A stretch of 6,596 nt of DNA from Christensenella sp. UBA4263 (GCA_002395225.1 DGWH01000083.1:1-6596), one strand, 5' to 3'. Counted from the stretch's first letter, positions 1 to 5,985 are shown. Program-made: numbers and translations. The notes: generated by a model from the sequence alone, not told the origin.

Positions 1-10
1 CGCTGACTCT

Positions 11-28
11 GCTGGATTTTTATCCAGC
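11..28. other. Perfect hairpin, 7-bp stem and TTTT loop
   Basis: GCTGGAT at 11-17 pairs exactly with ATCCAGC at 22-28 around a four-T loop, and one further G-T pair is possible. No T tract follows on either strand, so it is not a typical intrinsic terminator. It may be an RNA structure at the end of an upstream gene or a processing site. Confidence 0.45.
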
Positions 29-33
29 GAATT

Positions 34-211
34 GGCCCTGCCGCCCAGCGACAGACTGACAGATCAAGGCAGCGTGCAATGACACTCTGGCAAATGAACA
101 GAGTTGAGGCCTGCAAGGGAGAGGCCCTGTCACGCAGTGACAGTTAGGTAAATCCAAGCCTCACGCAATTGCCGCTCCGGCAAATGACAACTGTGAGGCC
201 TGCAAAGAAGG
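34..211 (+). repeat. Two diverged tandem units, period 89 bases
   Basis: Unit 1 spans about 34-122 and unit 2 about 123-211. Shared blocks are GGCCCTG (34-40 and 123-129), TGACAG (57-62 and 138-143), GGCAAATGA (89-97 in the first unit within one base, and 179-187) and TGAGGCCTGCAA (105-116 and 194-205). Outer blocks are offset by 89 and the inner TGACAG by 81, so compensating indels of about 8 bases lie inside. Unit 2 ends in the ribosome site of the csx10-like gene, and unit 1 has a matching purine-rich GGGAG. Unit 2 can fold with GCCTCAC (158-164) against GTGAGGC (193-199), enclosing TTGCC (169-173) against GGCAA (179-183). Unit 1 has a different hairpin, ACTCTG (84-89) against CAGAGT (99-104). 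It does not look like a CRISPR array: there are only two copies, the period is too long and the copies are strongly diverged. Confidence 0.6.
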
Positions 212-212
212 A
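207..212 (+). promoter_or_regulatory. Ribosome binding site of the csx10-like gene
   Basis: AAGGAG lies 11 bases before the ATG at 224. It supports that start and places the end of the tandem repeat directly in the translation initiation region. Confidence 0.75.
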
Positions 213-223
213 GCGCAGATAAA

Positions 224-1963
224 ATGGATATTATTCAGATTGTCACAAAAGGGAATGTCTCCTTTCCGGCAAAGCTGGAGACAACTGCCGGATACCGGTA
301 TGATATTCCCTTTGATCACGCTTCGCTGCCTACCTTTCCTTTGAGTGAATCCATCCGTGAACAGGTCGCCCTTCCCGACGGAATCCTCATCGGGCGGGCA
401 CATCCGGCCGGATATCTGGGCCTGATCGGTTTCGCCGGCAAAATGCTGGACTCCATCCCGAACAGCGAGCGGTACATCCGGTCCTATTATACCGAGGACC
501 GGTTCGACCCCGGGAAGGGATACAGTGTCCGCTGTCTGAAACCGGGAAACACGTTTGAAGCCTTTGTCTCTTTCCCGGAGGAGGCGACGGAGGAGATCCG
601 GCAGATTCTGGAAAACATCACCCACATCGGATGTACGGAGGAGGGAATCAGCGGCGAGGTTTCGGTCAGACTGGTGAGAAGAACGTTACGGCAGGATGAA
701 ATCACCCTGTCCCCTTTCTGCCATTATACCGCCCTGCATTACACGGTCATGCTGCTGTCCTCCGCCTGCTTTTACGAGCCCTACCGGAGCGGGAGCAGCA
801 CCACGCCCTATATTCCCGGCAGCGCCGTCCGGCGGGCCCTCACGCAAAGCGGCCTCGCCTGTACCCCGGCACTGCGCTGTTCCAATGCCTATATCCGTGC
901 CAGGGGCGAAAGGCTTCTGCCAATGCCGCTTTGCGCCTCTCTGGTCAAGCTGGATAAAACACAGCTGCGGTACCGGATGGCGGAGGGAAAGGATCCGGGG
1001 CGTATCGAGCAGTTTGTCGGCATGGAGAATACGTTCACCAATAACATCGCGGACCGTCTGGTTCACTACATCAAGCCGGACATCAAGCAGGTCATCTCCT
1101 CCGACGGAACATCGGCGGATGCATTGGAGTCCGGCCAGCTGTTTTCCGGCATCCTCTACGGAAGCGATGCCTCTGTCCGTGCCGTTTTCAATCACCTGAA
1201 GAATAACCCGATTCTGAACCTGGGCGACATGACCCATGAGGGGCTCGGTGAGGCCATCTGCCGGATTGACCGGATCACCGAGGAGGAGATTCCTGTCCCG
1301 ATCCTGGCCAGTCGCTTTGATCTTTGCTGTGTATCTGATGTTCTGCTGATCTCTGACAGCGGAATGCCCGCCTATCATCCGCATGACCTGCTTGAGGAAG
1401 CAGAGCGGCTGCTCGGCTGTTCCGGCGGACTGAGGATCTGTTCCCAGTACACCGGCATCCGCCATGACTTCAGCCGCAGCGCGGAAGGCCTTGACCGCAG
1501 TGTCACGCGCTGCCTGAAAATGGGATCCGTTTTGCGGCTGGAAACCATCGACGGGCATCCGGTCAACCTCTCTCCGCTGCTTCACACCTTCATCGGCGAG
1601 CGGACGGATGAGGGGTATGGCGAAATCATTGCCTATCCCGCCAGAGAATGTTACTACCGGATGGCGGATAATACCGCCCCGTCTTTGTACACCATGAACA
1701 TCTCCCAGTCTCCCCGCGATATTGCCATCGGCGCACAGTTCGTCTCCACCGTTATGAAGAACCTCCTGAAAGCCCGTGTGGAACTTTTCGCCCAGATTGA
1801 CCGGACCGAGTACGAACAGGGAGTAAGCGCTGAGGATCTGCTGCCGACTGACCTGCTGCACGAGATGCGGGACCTCCTGTACCCGGACGCGTCGAATGAG
1901 GAAATGAGAGAATGGTATCTGAAATGCCTGAAGGAGGACGAGGATGAATCAGATTCGGATTGA
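224..1963 (+). CDS. csx10: Csx10-like RAMP protein, type III-D CRISPR effector subunit
   Basis: Residues 1-579 contain three RAMP-like modules. Module A (about 1-152) has the pattern of a target-binding RAMP, with an R-rich YIRSYYTEDRFDPGKG stretch near 84-99 and a degenerate glycine loop at 136-147. Module B (about 160-350) carries YIPGSAVRRAL at 196-206, the classic RAMP 'P-G-S-x-x-R' segment, SNAYI at 220-224, ALESGQLFSG at 300-309 and the loop HEGLGEA at 338-344. Module C (about 364-475) has a SDVLLISDSG strand at 371-380, a GSVLRLE strand at 434-440 and GERTDEGYGE at 458-467, the glycine-rich C-terminal loop. A helical, acidic tail (476-579) follows. Csx10 is a Cas5-group RAMP that helps hold the crRNA in type III-D complexes and has no nuclease site of its own; none is seen here. 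The start is supported by AAGGAG. The gene overlaps the next one by 20 bases. A different multi-RAMP subunit is possible, but a RAMP identity is secure. Confidence 0.75.
   Translation: MDIIQIVTKGNVSFPAKLETTAGYRYDIPFDHASLPTFPLSESIREQVALPDGILIGRAHPAGYLGLIGFAGKMLDSIPNSERYIRSYYTEDRFDPGKGYSVRCLKPGNTFEAFVSFPEEATEEIRQILENITHIGCTEEGISGEVSVRLVRRTLRQDEITLSPFCHYTALHYTVMLLSSACFYEPYRSGSSTTPYIPGSAVRRALTQSGLACTPALRCSNAYIRARGERLLPMPLCASLVKLDKTQLRYRMAEGKDPGRIEQFVGMENTFTNNIADRLVHYIKPDIKQVISSDGTSADALESGQLFSGILYGSDASVRAVFNHLKNNPILNLGDMTHEGLGEAICRIDRITEEEIPVPILASRFDLCCVSDVLLISDSGMPAYHPHDLLEEAERLLGCSGGLRICSQYTGIRHDFSRSAEGLDRSVTRCLKMGSVLRLETIDGHPVNLSPLLHTFIGERTDEGYGEIIAYPARECYYRMADNTAPSLYTMNISQSPRDIAIGAQFVSTVMKNLLKARVELFAQIDRTEYEQGVSAEDLLPTDLLHEMRDLLYPDASNEEMREWYLKCLKEDEDESDSD
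1931..1937 (+). promoter_or_regulatory. Ribosome binding site of the csx19-like gene
   Basis: AAGGAGG lies inside the end of the csx10-like reading frame, six bases before the ATG at 1944. It fixes the start of the downstream gene and indicates translational coupling. Confidence 0.85.
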
Positions 1964-2348
1964 CCAGTTGCCGGAAAAGGGCTATGTCATTTTTCAGTCC
2001 AGATCGACGCTCCTCTTCGAGCCCTATACCGTCGAAAACGGCAGGATTCTTTTCAAAGGCTGCGAGTGTCTTGAAAAGGAGCCCCTGACCGTGTGCCATT
2101 TCTTTAACCGGGACAGGGAGGTTCGCCTGGTTGCAAGAGAATCAAGAGGAGACGTCATTGAACGCGTGCTGACCGCTGAGGAGGAGGCCGCCATGGAACC
2201 GGACCTCCTCTATGAGCAGGTGATGCTGGTGAAAAAGGAGTACGCCTCCCGTGATGATCTGCCAGACAAATTGCTGGTCATGAACCGCTATGCATTTACG
2301 GAAAATGACACCCTGGCTCTGCAGGATTACCGGATCAGCTGTCCCTGA
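1944..2348 (+). CDS. csx19: Csx19-like type III-D CRISPR-associated protein
   Basis: This small protein of 134 residues is encoded in a 20-base overlap with the csx10-like gene. Its layout resembles Csx19 (the TIGR03984 family): an N-terminal strand (GYVIFQSRSTLLFEPY, 13-28), then the phrase CHFFNRDREVRLVARE at 51-66, where Csx19 proteins have 'aRlFgedgElrlwr'. Next comes LLYEQVMLV (88-96), and it ends in LLVMNRYAF...LALQDYRI (110-131), matching the family's closing 'lrvrhYl...G...i..sRlv'. No signal peptide, membrane segment or catalytic motif is visible. Csx19 is found almost only in type III-D loci and its role is poorly known; an accessory or structural part in the complex is an inference. 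Position directly behind a Csx10-like gene strengthens the call. The comparison is from memory of the family pattern, so a divergent unrelated small protein is not excluded. Confidence 0.6.
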   Translation: MNQIRIDQLPEKGYVIFQSRSTLLFEPYTVENGRILFKGCECLEKEPLTVCHFFNRDREVRLVARESRGDVIERVLTAEEEAAMEPDLLYEQVMLVKKEYASRDDLPDKLLVMNRYAFTENDTLALQDYRISCP

Positions 2349-2389
2349 AACAGGTCTATTCCACCCAGGTTCGTGACCCACTCTTAACC

Positions 2390-2430
2390 AAAAAGGCCCC
2401 GGGATTCCTCACAGGGAATCCCGGGGCCTT
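2390..2430. terminator. Bidirectional intrinsic terminator with perfect 16-bp stem
   Basis: Bases 2393-2408 pair without mismatch with 2415-2430 around the loop TCACAG. On the minus strand the stem runs into five T residues (A run at 2390-2394 on the plus strand), a strong terminator for the nucleotidase gene that ends 20 bases away. On the plus strand a weaker T-rich tract follows (TTATCTGTGTCTT), so it probably also ends the csx10-csx19 transcript 45 bases after its last stop. Confidence 0.92.
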
Positions 2431-2449
2431 ATCTGTGTCTTGAAACAGA

Positions 2450-4111
2450 TCAGCGGATCTGCGTCGTGCGGCCCTGCGGTTCAGCGTAGGTTGCCGCGGG
2501 GATGACGCCGTTCAGAACAGTCGTGACATATTCCATGACGGCCTCATCCATCGGGATGCCGGTATCGAAGGTGTCGCCGGCCAGATAGGCATTTTTGAAT
2601 ACGTTGTACGTATCGCCGCCCACCGCGCAGAAGTTGTTGGTGACGACCGCGTAGGTTGCTTTGGGATCAAACGGCTTGTCGTTAATCGACTCGATGGTGA
2701 CGCGCTTGATGGAAGCGGGCGCGAAATAGGAGGACTCGCCGCCGGAAATGGTGAGATACACATCACCCTTGTCATATTCCTTTGTGGTATCGATGGTCCA
2801 CTTGATGCCGCTGGTCTGCGGATAGCCGCCGATGGCCTTGGGGGTGCAGAAAGTGGAAGCTTCAAGTGCCTCGAGGAGCTGTTCGCCGGTCACATAGACC
2901 ACGGCTACCGTATTTCCGAAAGGAAGGACGGTATTGATATCCTTCATGGAGACATCGCCGATATTGATCGGGGCACGAATGCCGCCGCCGTTGGTAACGC
3001 CAACGATGTTCTCAGGCTCGACCTTCTCGAGTCCATTGCGTGCAACGCTCCAGACCATTGCGTCGGTAACCAGATCGCCCAGGTTGGTTTCCTCTGTACG
3101 GTTGCCCGGATCGCGGTCGCCGTTCAGGAGCACCTCGGAGGTTGCAAAGGGCGCGCCGTAGGTTTCATCCACGCTGCCCATGATTTCTGCAGCCATAGCC
3201 GCCACTTCCTCGTCCGCCGAGAGGTAGGAAACGGGATGCAGATAGTTGTCAATGATGGTCTTCGTCTTGTTATCGATCACGATGGCACCAATGGCTTTAA
3301 ACTGGGTGCCGGTGGACTGAATGGGCTCGCCGTTCTCGCCGATGGTCATCGTGGTGTGGGAGTGACCGTCGATCACGAAATCCACGCCTTTCACGTGTGC
3401 CAGAAGATCCGTGGAGCGGTATCCATTGACGGCGGCTTCAGCGTCGATACCCAAATGGCACAGACCGATCACCACATCCGCGTCGGAGAGACCGTCAATC
3501 GCCTTCTGTGCAACTTCATAGAGCTGATCAAAGGTGGAAAAATCGATCTCCGTAATCAGCGCCGGATTGACTTTGGTGGCCGTCTCCGGCGTATCCATGC
3601 CAAAGAATCCGACCTTCAGGCCTGACTTGGTCTCAATGATCGTCGAGGGGTCCAGGATCGGATCCGTCGTTCCCTTGAGATACACATTGGCGCAGATCGC
3701 CTTGAATTTGGCGTCCTTGAGATTCTCCATCAGCTGCGCATAGCCGAAGTCGAATTCATGGTTGCCCAGTGTGACCAGGTCATAGCCGGCCGCGTTCATC
3801 AGATCGATGGCGGAATGACCCTTGGAGAGGCTGACGTAGGGATTTCCCTGCGTGAAGTCGCCGGCATCAACGACGATCACGTCCGCACCGGCTGCTTCGT
3901 ACTGTTTCTTCAGCGCAGCCATATAGGCATAGCCGTCCAGCGCACCATGCACATCGTTGGAGTGCAGGATGACGGTCATCCCGGTCAGATCAGGTGCCTC
4001 GGTTTTGATCGTGACGATCTGACCGTCTATCATGGGTGTCGTAGCCATAGCCGGAAGAGCAAGTGTCAGCAGCAGGATTGCCGACAGAAGAAGCGTTAAC
4101 ATTTTCTTCAT
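2450..4111 (-). CDS. Secreted 5'-nucleotidase, UshA/CD73 family
   Basis: This 553-residue enzyme hydrolyses the phosphate of nucleoside 5'-monophosphates, and in some members UDP-sugars or cyclic dinucleotide products, outside the cell. A signal peptide (KK, then a hydrophobic run 4-21, with a likely cut after AMA near 23) opens it. The metallophosphatase domain has NDVHG (52-56), DAGD (82-85), GNHEFD (116-121; His118 and Asp121 as the catalytic pair), CHLG with His219, and GHSH (249-252). Together these form the two-metal site. The C-terminal nucleotide-binding domain shows NLGDLVTDA (343-351), NGGGIR (374-379), LPFGN (396-400) and NNFCAVGGD (492-500). Phe494 and Asp500 have the same six-residue spacing as Phe498 and Asp504 of UshA. 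There is no LPXTG or repeat anchor, so it is probably released. Start is supported by AAGGAGG nine bases upstream. It has its own promoter and looks unrelated to the CRISPR genes. Exact substrate is not predictable. Confidence 0.95.
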   Translation of the reverse strand: MKKMLTLLLSAILLLTLALPAMATTPMIDGQIVTIKTEAPDLTGMTVILHSNDVHGALDGYAYMAALKKQYEAAGADVIVVDAGDFTQGNPYVSLSKGHSAIDLMNAAGYDLVTLGNHEFDFGYAQLMENLKDAKFKAICANVYLKGTTDPILDPSTIIETKSGLKVGFFGMDTPETATKVNPALITEIDFSTFDQLYEVAQKAIDGLSDADVVIGLCHLGIDAEAAVNGYRSTDLLAHVKGVDFVIDGHSHTTMTIGENGEPIQSTGTQFKAIGAIVIDNKTKTIIDNYLHPVSYLSADEEVAAMAAEIMGSVDETYGAPFATSEVLLNGDRDPGNRTEETNLGDLVTDAMVWSVARNGLEKVEPENIVGVTNGGGIRAPINIGDVSMKDINTVLPFGNTVAVVYVTGEQLLEALEASTFCTPKAIGGYPQTSGIKWTIDTTKEYDKGDVYLTISGGESSYFAPASIKRVTIESINDKPFDPKATYAVVTNNFCAVGGDTYNVFKNAYLAGDTFDTGIPMDEAVMEYVTTVLNGVIPAATYAEPQGRTTQIR

Positions 4112-4120
4112 GGATGGATG

Positions 4121-4127
4121 CCTCCTT
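4121..4127 (-). promoter_or_regulatory. Ribosome binding site of the 5'-nucleotidase gene
   Basis: On the minus strand AAGGAGG stands nine bases before the ATG at 4111. This consensus-like site confirms the start that includes the signal peptide. Confidence 0.85.
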
Positions 4128-4154
4128 GTTTTTTTAGCGTTTTACCGCAATTTC

Positions 4155-4184
4155 ATTATAATATAAACTTCCGGCAAATTGCAA
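4155..4184 (-). promoter_or_regulatory. Sigma-A-type promoter of the 5'-nucleotidase gene
   Basis: Read on the minus strand, TTGCAA (4179-4184) is followed after 18 bases by a consensus TATAAT (4155-4160). Transcription would begin near 4148, giving an untranslated leader of about 36 bases with the ribosome site inside it. The -10 box is perfect, while the -35 box matches four of six positions of TTGACA. Confidence 0.75.
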
Positions 4185-4438
4185 TCCGTTTTGTTTCCCG
4201 AATCAACAAGAAACGCCCTCTTTTTCTAAGCTGAATCTTTTTCCCGAATGCCTTTCCGGGATCAGATCTGCCTGCACATTCAGCCGGAAGATATTCAGTG
4301 AAAAAGCCGGTCATTCGCGTGACTGTTGCCGTCCAATGAGGACATTCTTCCCTCTTCTGTCATCCGGAAAAGTATGAACAGTCACCATTGAACATGGTTT
4401 CTCACAATCTCTTGGCATTGCTGCCGTTTTGCACCGGC
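4185..4438. other. Gene-free stretch with short direct and inverted repeats
   Basis: No ORF with a ribosome site or recognisable product is seen between the nucleotidase promoter and the end of the csx20-like gene. The stretch holds TTTCCCGAAT twice (4194-4203 and 4240-4249), the 8-bp palindrome CAGATCTG (4263-4270), CGAATG (4245-4250) against CATTCG (4312-4317), and a 9-bp inverted repeat described separately. A small stem ACCAT/ATGGT lies at 4383-4397, just behind the csx20-like gene on the minus strand, but lacks a T tract, so no clear terminator for that gene is visible. Confidence 0.5.
4319..4385. repeat. Nine-base inverted repeat, arms 49 bases apart
   Basis: GTGACTGTT (4319-4327) is the exact reverse complement of AACAGTCAC (4377-4385). 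Inside lies a smaller pair, GTCC (4331-4334) with GGAC (4340-4343). It could be the stem of a structured RNA beyond the csx20-like gene or a chance match; no function can be read from it. Confidence 0.4.
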
Positions 4439-4822
4439 TCAGCCATTTCGGCTGCTCAGCCGTCTGTACGGCCGGAAACCGACAAAATCAAACCGTGCGA
4501 TTTTGACTTTTGTTCCATCCGGTCCTTTTTGCTCCACCGTATTCCGTTCACTTGCAGCGGTCAGAATCGGAATGCCCTCATCCAGGAGCGCATCCACCAG
4601 CATAAAGACCAGGGAAAATTCCCCCATGACAATCACCGCATCCGGCTTCATTTCCCTGATCCTGTGCAGGAGCGACGTGGCGGTCTGCTCCAGCTTCTCC
4701 CCGGTCATGCTGCCGGGGAGCTGTGGAAACGGAAGGTCAACCAGCTCACCATACGCCCGGGCCGCCTGCAGCTGTTTTTCCTGCCACGTTTCCTTGGGAT
4801 GGTTGGAAAGATTGATGATCAT
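4439..4822 (-). CDS. Csx20-like protein, candidate type III CRISPR ring nuclease
   Basis: With the ATG at 4822 the protein has 127 residues. A TTG at 4861 would add 13 residues but has no ribosome site, whereas AAGGAG stands ten bases before the ATG. It opens with a short strand and a polar loop (INLSNHP, 3-9), then a helix rich in Q and A (16-24) and a strand EIVDLP-like (ELVDLPFP, 26-33). After a second helix (43-58) come AVIVMGEFS (62-70), a helix to 80, GIPILTAASER (83-93) and a final RFDFVGFRPY (110-119). This order matches Csx20: 'shqlT.eQ..da', 'GDyvliQGdfGatylmV', 'TTkR', 'F.HvrFRkY'. Csx20 is a compact CARF-like family considered to degrade cyclic oligoadenylate, the signal made by Cas10. 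The signature is from memory; a Rossmann-like small protein is certain, the ring-nuclease role is inferred. It lies 105 bases behind the SH3b gene and may share its transcript. Confidence 0.55.
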   Translation of the reverse strand: MIINLSNHPKETWQEKQLQAARAYGELVDLPFPQLPGSMTGEKLEQTATSLLHRIREMKPDAVIVMGEFSLVFMLVDALLDEGIPILTAASERNTVEQKGPDGTKVKIARFDFVGFRPYRRLSSRNG

Positions 4823-4832
4823 GCGGTTCCCT

Positions 4833-4838
4833 CTCCTT
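4833..4838 (-). promoter_or_regulatory. Ribosome binding site that decides the csx20-like start
   Basis: AAGGAG on the minus strand is ten bases before the ATG at 4822. The upstream in-frame TTG at 4861 has no purine-rich site before it, so the shorter 127-residue form is preferred. Confidence 0.75.
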
Positions 4839-4867
4839 GTCTCACAATTGATTTTTGCCAAAGCCGC

Positions 4868-4893
4868 CGGGCAATGGCCTTTATCACTGCCCG
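4868..4893. other. Intergenic hairpin between the SH3b and csx20-like genes
   Basis: On the minus strand CGGGCAGTG pairs with CATTGCCCG over nine positions, one of them G-T, around an eight-base loop. It lies between the SH3b stop and the csx20-like start. The following minus-strand bases hold only a short interrupted T run (GCGGCTTTTGG), so it could be a weak terminator or attenuator that separates the two genes. Confidence 0.45.
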
Positions 4894-4927
4894 ACAGGGC
4901 TGCCCCCTGAGCAGGTTTCTTTGGGGA

Positions 4928-5434
4928 TCACTTCTTTATCCAGCCAACCGCCCCGCGCAGACTGACCAGAAGCCAGTTTCCCTCTTCTTTCAGTACAGGC
5001 AGCCTTGTCCCCGTGTTAAGAAGTGCAATTCTGGGGGCATCTGAGCTGTTCCACGCATATACCCCGGTTTTCTTTTCCGTCACAAGCCAGGCCGGATTGA
5101 TGAAAATATAGTCGGCATTTATCCAGCCGCAGGGCGAATCTTCCGCATCCCCCAGCGTGCAGTATACAAATCCATTTTCTGTTTTAGGGCCTGCCGGCAG
5201 ATCTGCACCTACCACAATAGGAAGATCCCCGTACTTCAGGGTCTGTATGGCTCGCGAAGAAGAACCGGGCTTTTCGCGCAGGGTGAGACTTTCACACAGC
5301 ACCACGGCCGGATAACCGATCTGCTGTCCCGGCTCATACGGCGGAATGATTTCCGCCTGAACGGCCCCCGTGCATCCCAGTGAAATCAACAGCATCAAAA
5401 GAAATAACCGTCCGCCAAACTTCGTCATGTTCAT
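4928..5434 (-). CDS. Secreted protein with two SH3b domains
   Basis: The 168-residue product starts with an N-terminal signal (basic residues to 9, hydrophobic run 10-24, AVQA at 24-27 as a good signal peptidase I site). A cysteine at 21 lies in LISLGC, which does not fit a lipobox well, so release or loose wall association is likelier than lipid anchoring. SH3b domain one spans about 43-112, with LTLREKPGSSS (50-60) and GFVYC...CGWINADYIF (88-111). Domain two spans about 115-168, with WLLVSLRGAVGWIKK (153-167) as the closing strands. SH3b domains bind cell-wall peptides or act as spacers in envelope proteins; there is no catalytic domain. Two starts are possible, ATG 5434 or ATG 5428; the GAGGGGG site is four bases before the first and ten before the second. 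It sits 17 bases behind the acetyltransferase gene, most likely in one operon. Confidence 0.85.
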   Translation of the reverse strand: MNMTKFGGRLFLLMLLISLGCTGAVQAEIIPPYEPGQQIGYPAVVLCESLTLREKPGSSSRAIQTLKYGDLPIVVGADLPAGPKTENGFVYCTLGDAEDSPCGWINADYIFINPAWLVTEKKTGVYAWNSSDAPRIALLNTGTRLPVLKEEGNWLLVSLRGAVGWIKK

Positions 5435-5451
5435 TCCCCCTCTTTTTGAAA

Positions 5452-5982
5452 TCAGGTTTCCTCACTCAGGTCAATCCAGTATCTCTCCAGGGTTATATCC
5501 CGTTCTTTCAGATATACCGTGGATTCATAGATTCCGCCGTTGTTCAGGATCGTCTTTTTGCTCCCTTCATTTCCCCGGACACAGCATACCAGCACATGAT
5601 CAATCCCCAGTTTCCTGCACTCCGGCAAAACGAGTTTCAGCATCTGTGTGGCGTACCCCTTTCGCCGCTCACTGGGACAGACAGAGTAACCGATGTGACC
5701 CGCATACTTCTCCAGGTATTCGTTGAAATAGTGACGAATCTGGATGACGCCAACGATTTTGTTGTCCGTTTCCCGTACATAGATGTACTGTGTCATTGGG
5801 ACAAGATCCGGAGGTGTGGTTTCTGCACGCTTCAGCGCCTCCACCTGATCCAGCCAGTCCTGTGTCCGGTCGAAACGGCGCAGCGAACCACAGCCGTCCA
5901 TCGATCCCCCATATGCCAGAAACTCGTTGCGGTATGCCTGTATCTGTTCATCGTATTCCATTGAGGGTGCGATTAGTTTCAT
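5452..5982 (-). CDS. GNAT family N-acetyltransferase
   Basis: From the ATG at 5982 the protein has 176 residues, near the usual GNAT size. A TTG at 5997 would add five residues, but GAGGTGG (5986-5992) is a fitting ribosome site for the ATG. The N-terminus MKLIAPSMEY and SMDGCGSLRR (27-36) are typical of a Firmicutes subgroup. Core strands YIYVRETDNKIVGVIQIR (66-83) lead to motif A, GYSVCPSERRKGYATQML (98-115), whose RRKGYA at 106-111 binds the pyrophosphate of acetyl-CoA. Motif B, GNEGSKKTILNNGG (137-150), carries the conserved asparagine and the helix before the final strands. It transfers an acetyl group from acetyl-CoA to an unknown amine in the cytoplasm. It stands 77 bases after the nuclease gene and 17 before the SH3b gene. 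A link to the type III system is not indicated. Confidence 0.92.
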   Translation of the reverse strand: MKLIAPSMEYDEQIQAYRNEFLAYGGSMDGCGSLRRFDRTQDWLDQVEALKRAETTPPDLVPMTQYIYVRETDNKIVGVIQIRHYFNEYLEKYAGHIGYSVCPSERRKGYATQMLKLVLPECRKLGIDHVLVCCVRGNEGSKKTILNNGGIYESTVYLKERDITLERYWIDLSEET

Positions 5983-5985
5983 ATT

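Larger units (their letters stand above)
1..223 (+). other. Leader region upstream of the csx10-like gene
   Basis: No complete gene is convincing here. Two plus-strand frames are open at the left edge. One runs from base 2 to a TGA at 80-82 and the other from base 3 to a TGA ending at 56. Either could be the tail of an upstream cas gene, but the 18 to 26 residues they give are not recognisable. An ATG at 79 overlaps the first stop and opens 22 codons to a TAG at 145-147; I do not trust it as a gene. The stretch is dominated by an imperfect tandem repeat and several hairpins, listed separately. I see no convincing -35/-10 pair, so the csx10-like gene may be transcribed from further upstream as part of a longer operon. 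Confidence 0.5.

Noticed and set aside
79..147. A 22-codon ORF starting in an ATGA overlap with an open upstream frame
   Set aside because: It lies inside the tandem repeat, has no ribosome site, and its residues match nothing recognisable. The second repeat unit does not preserve the start or the frame.
34..211. A degenerate CRISPR array upstream of the csx10-like gene
   Set aside because: Only two copies, about 27 shared bases at best with several mismatches, and a gap of about 62 bases between them. Type III repeats are normally near identical, 28-37 bases long, with spacers of 30-45 bases.
686..1861. Long minus-strand open frame opposite the csx10-like gene
   Set aside because: It is fully antisense to a gene with clear RAMP motifs, has no ribosome site, and its composition (many Gly, Arg, Gln) is that of a shadow of GC-rich coding DNA.
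4823..4861. A 13-residue N-terminal extension of the csx20-like protein from a TTG codon
   Set aside because: There is no ribosome site before the TTG, and a good one lies within the extension before the ATG at 4822. The first family-like residues begin just after that ATG.
4388..5044. Plus-strand open frame of 218 codons across the csx20-like gene
   Set aside because: It runs antisense through two minus-strand genes with recognisable domains and lacks a ribosome site; its product shows no domain or ordered pattern.
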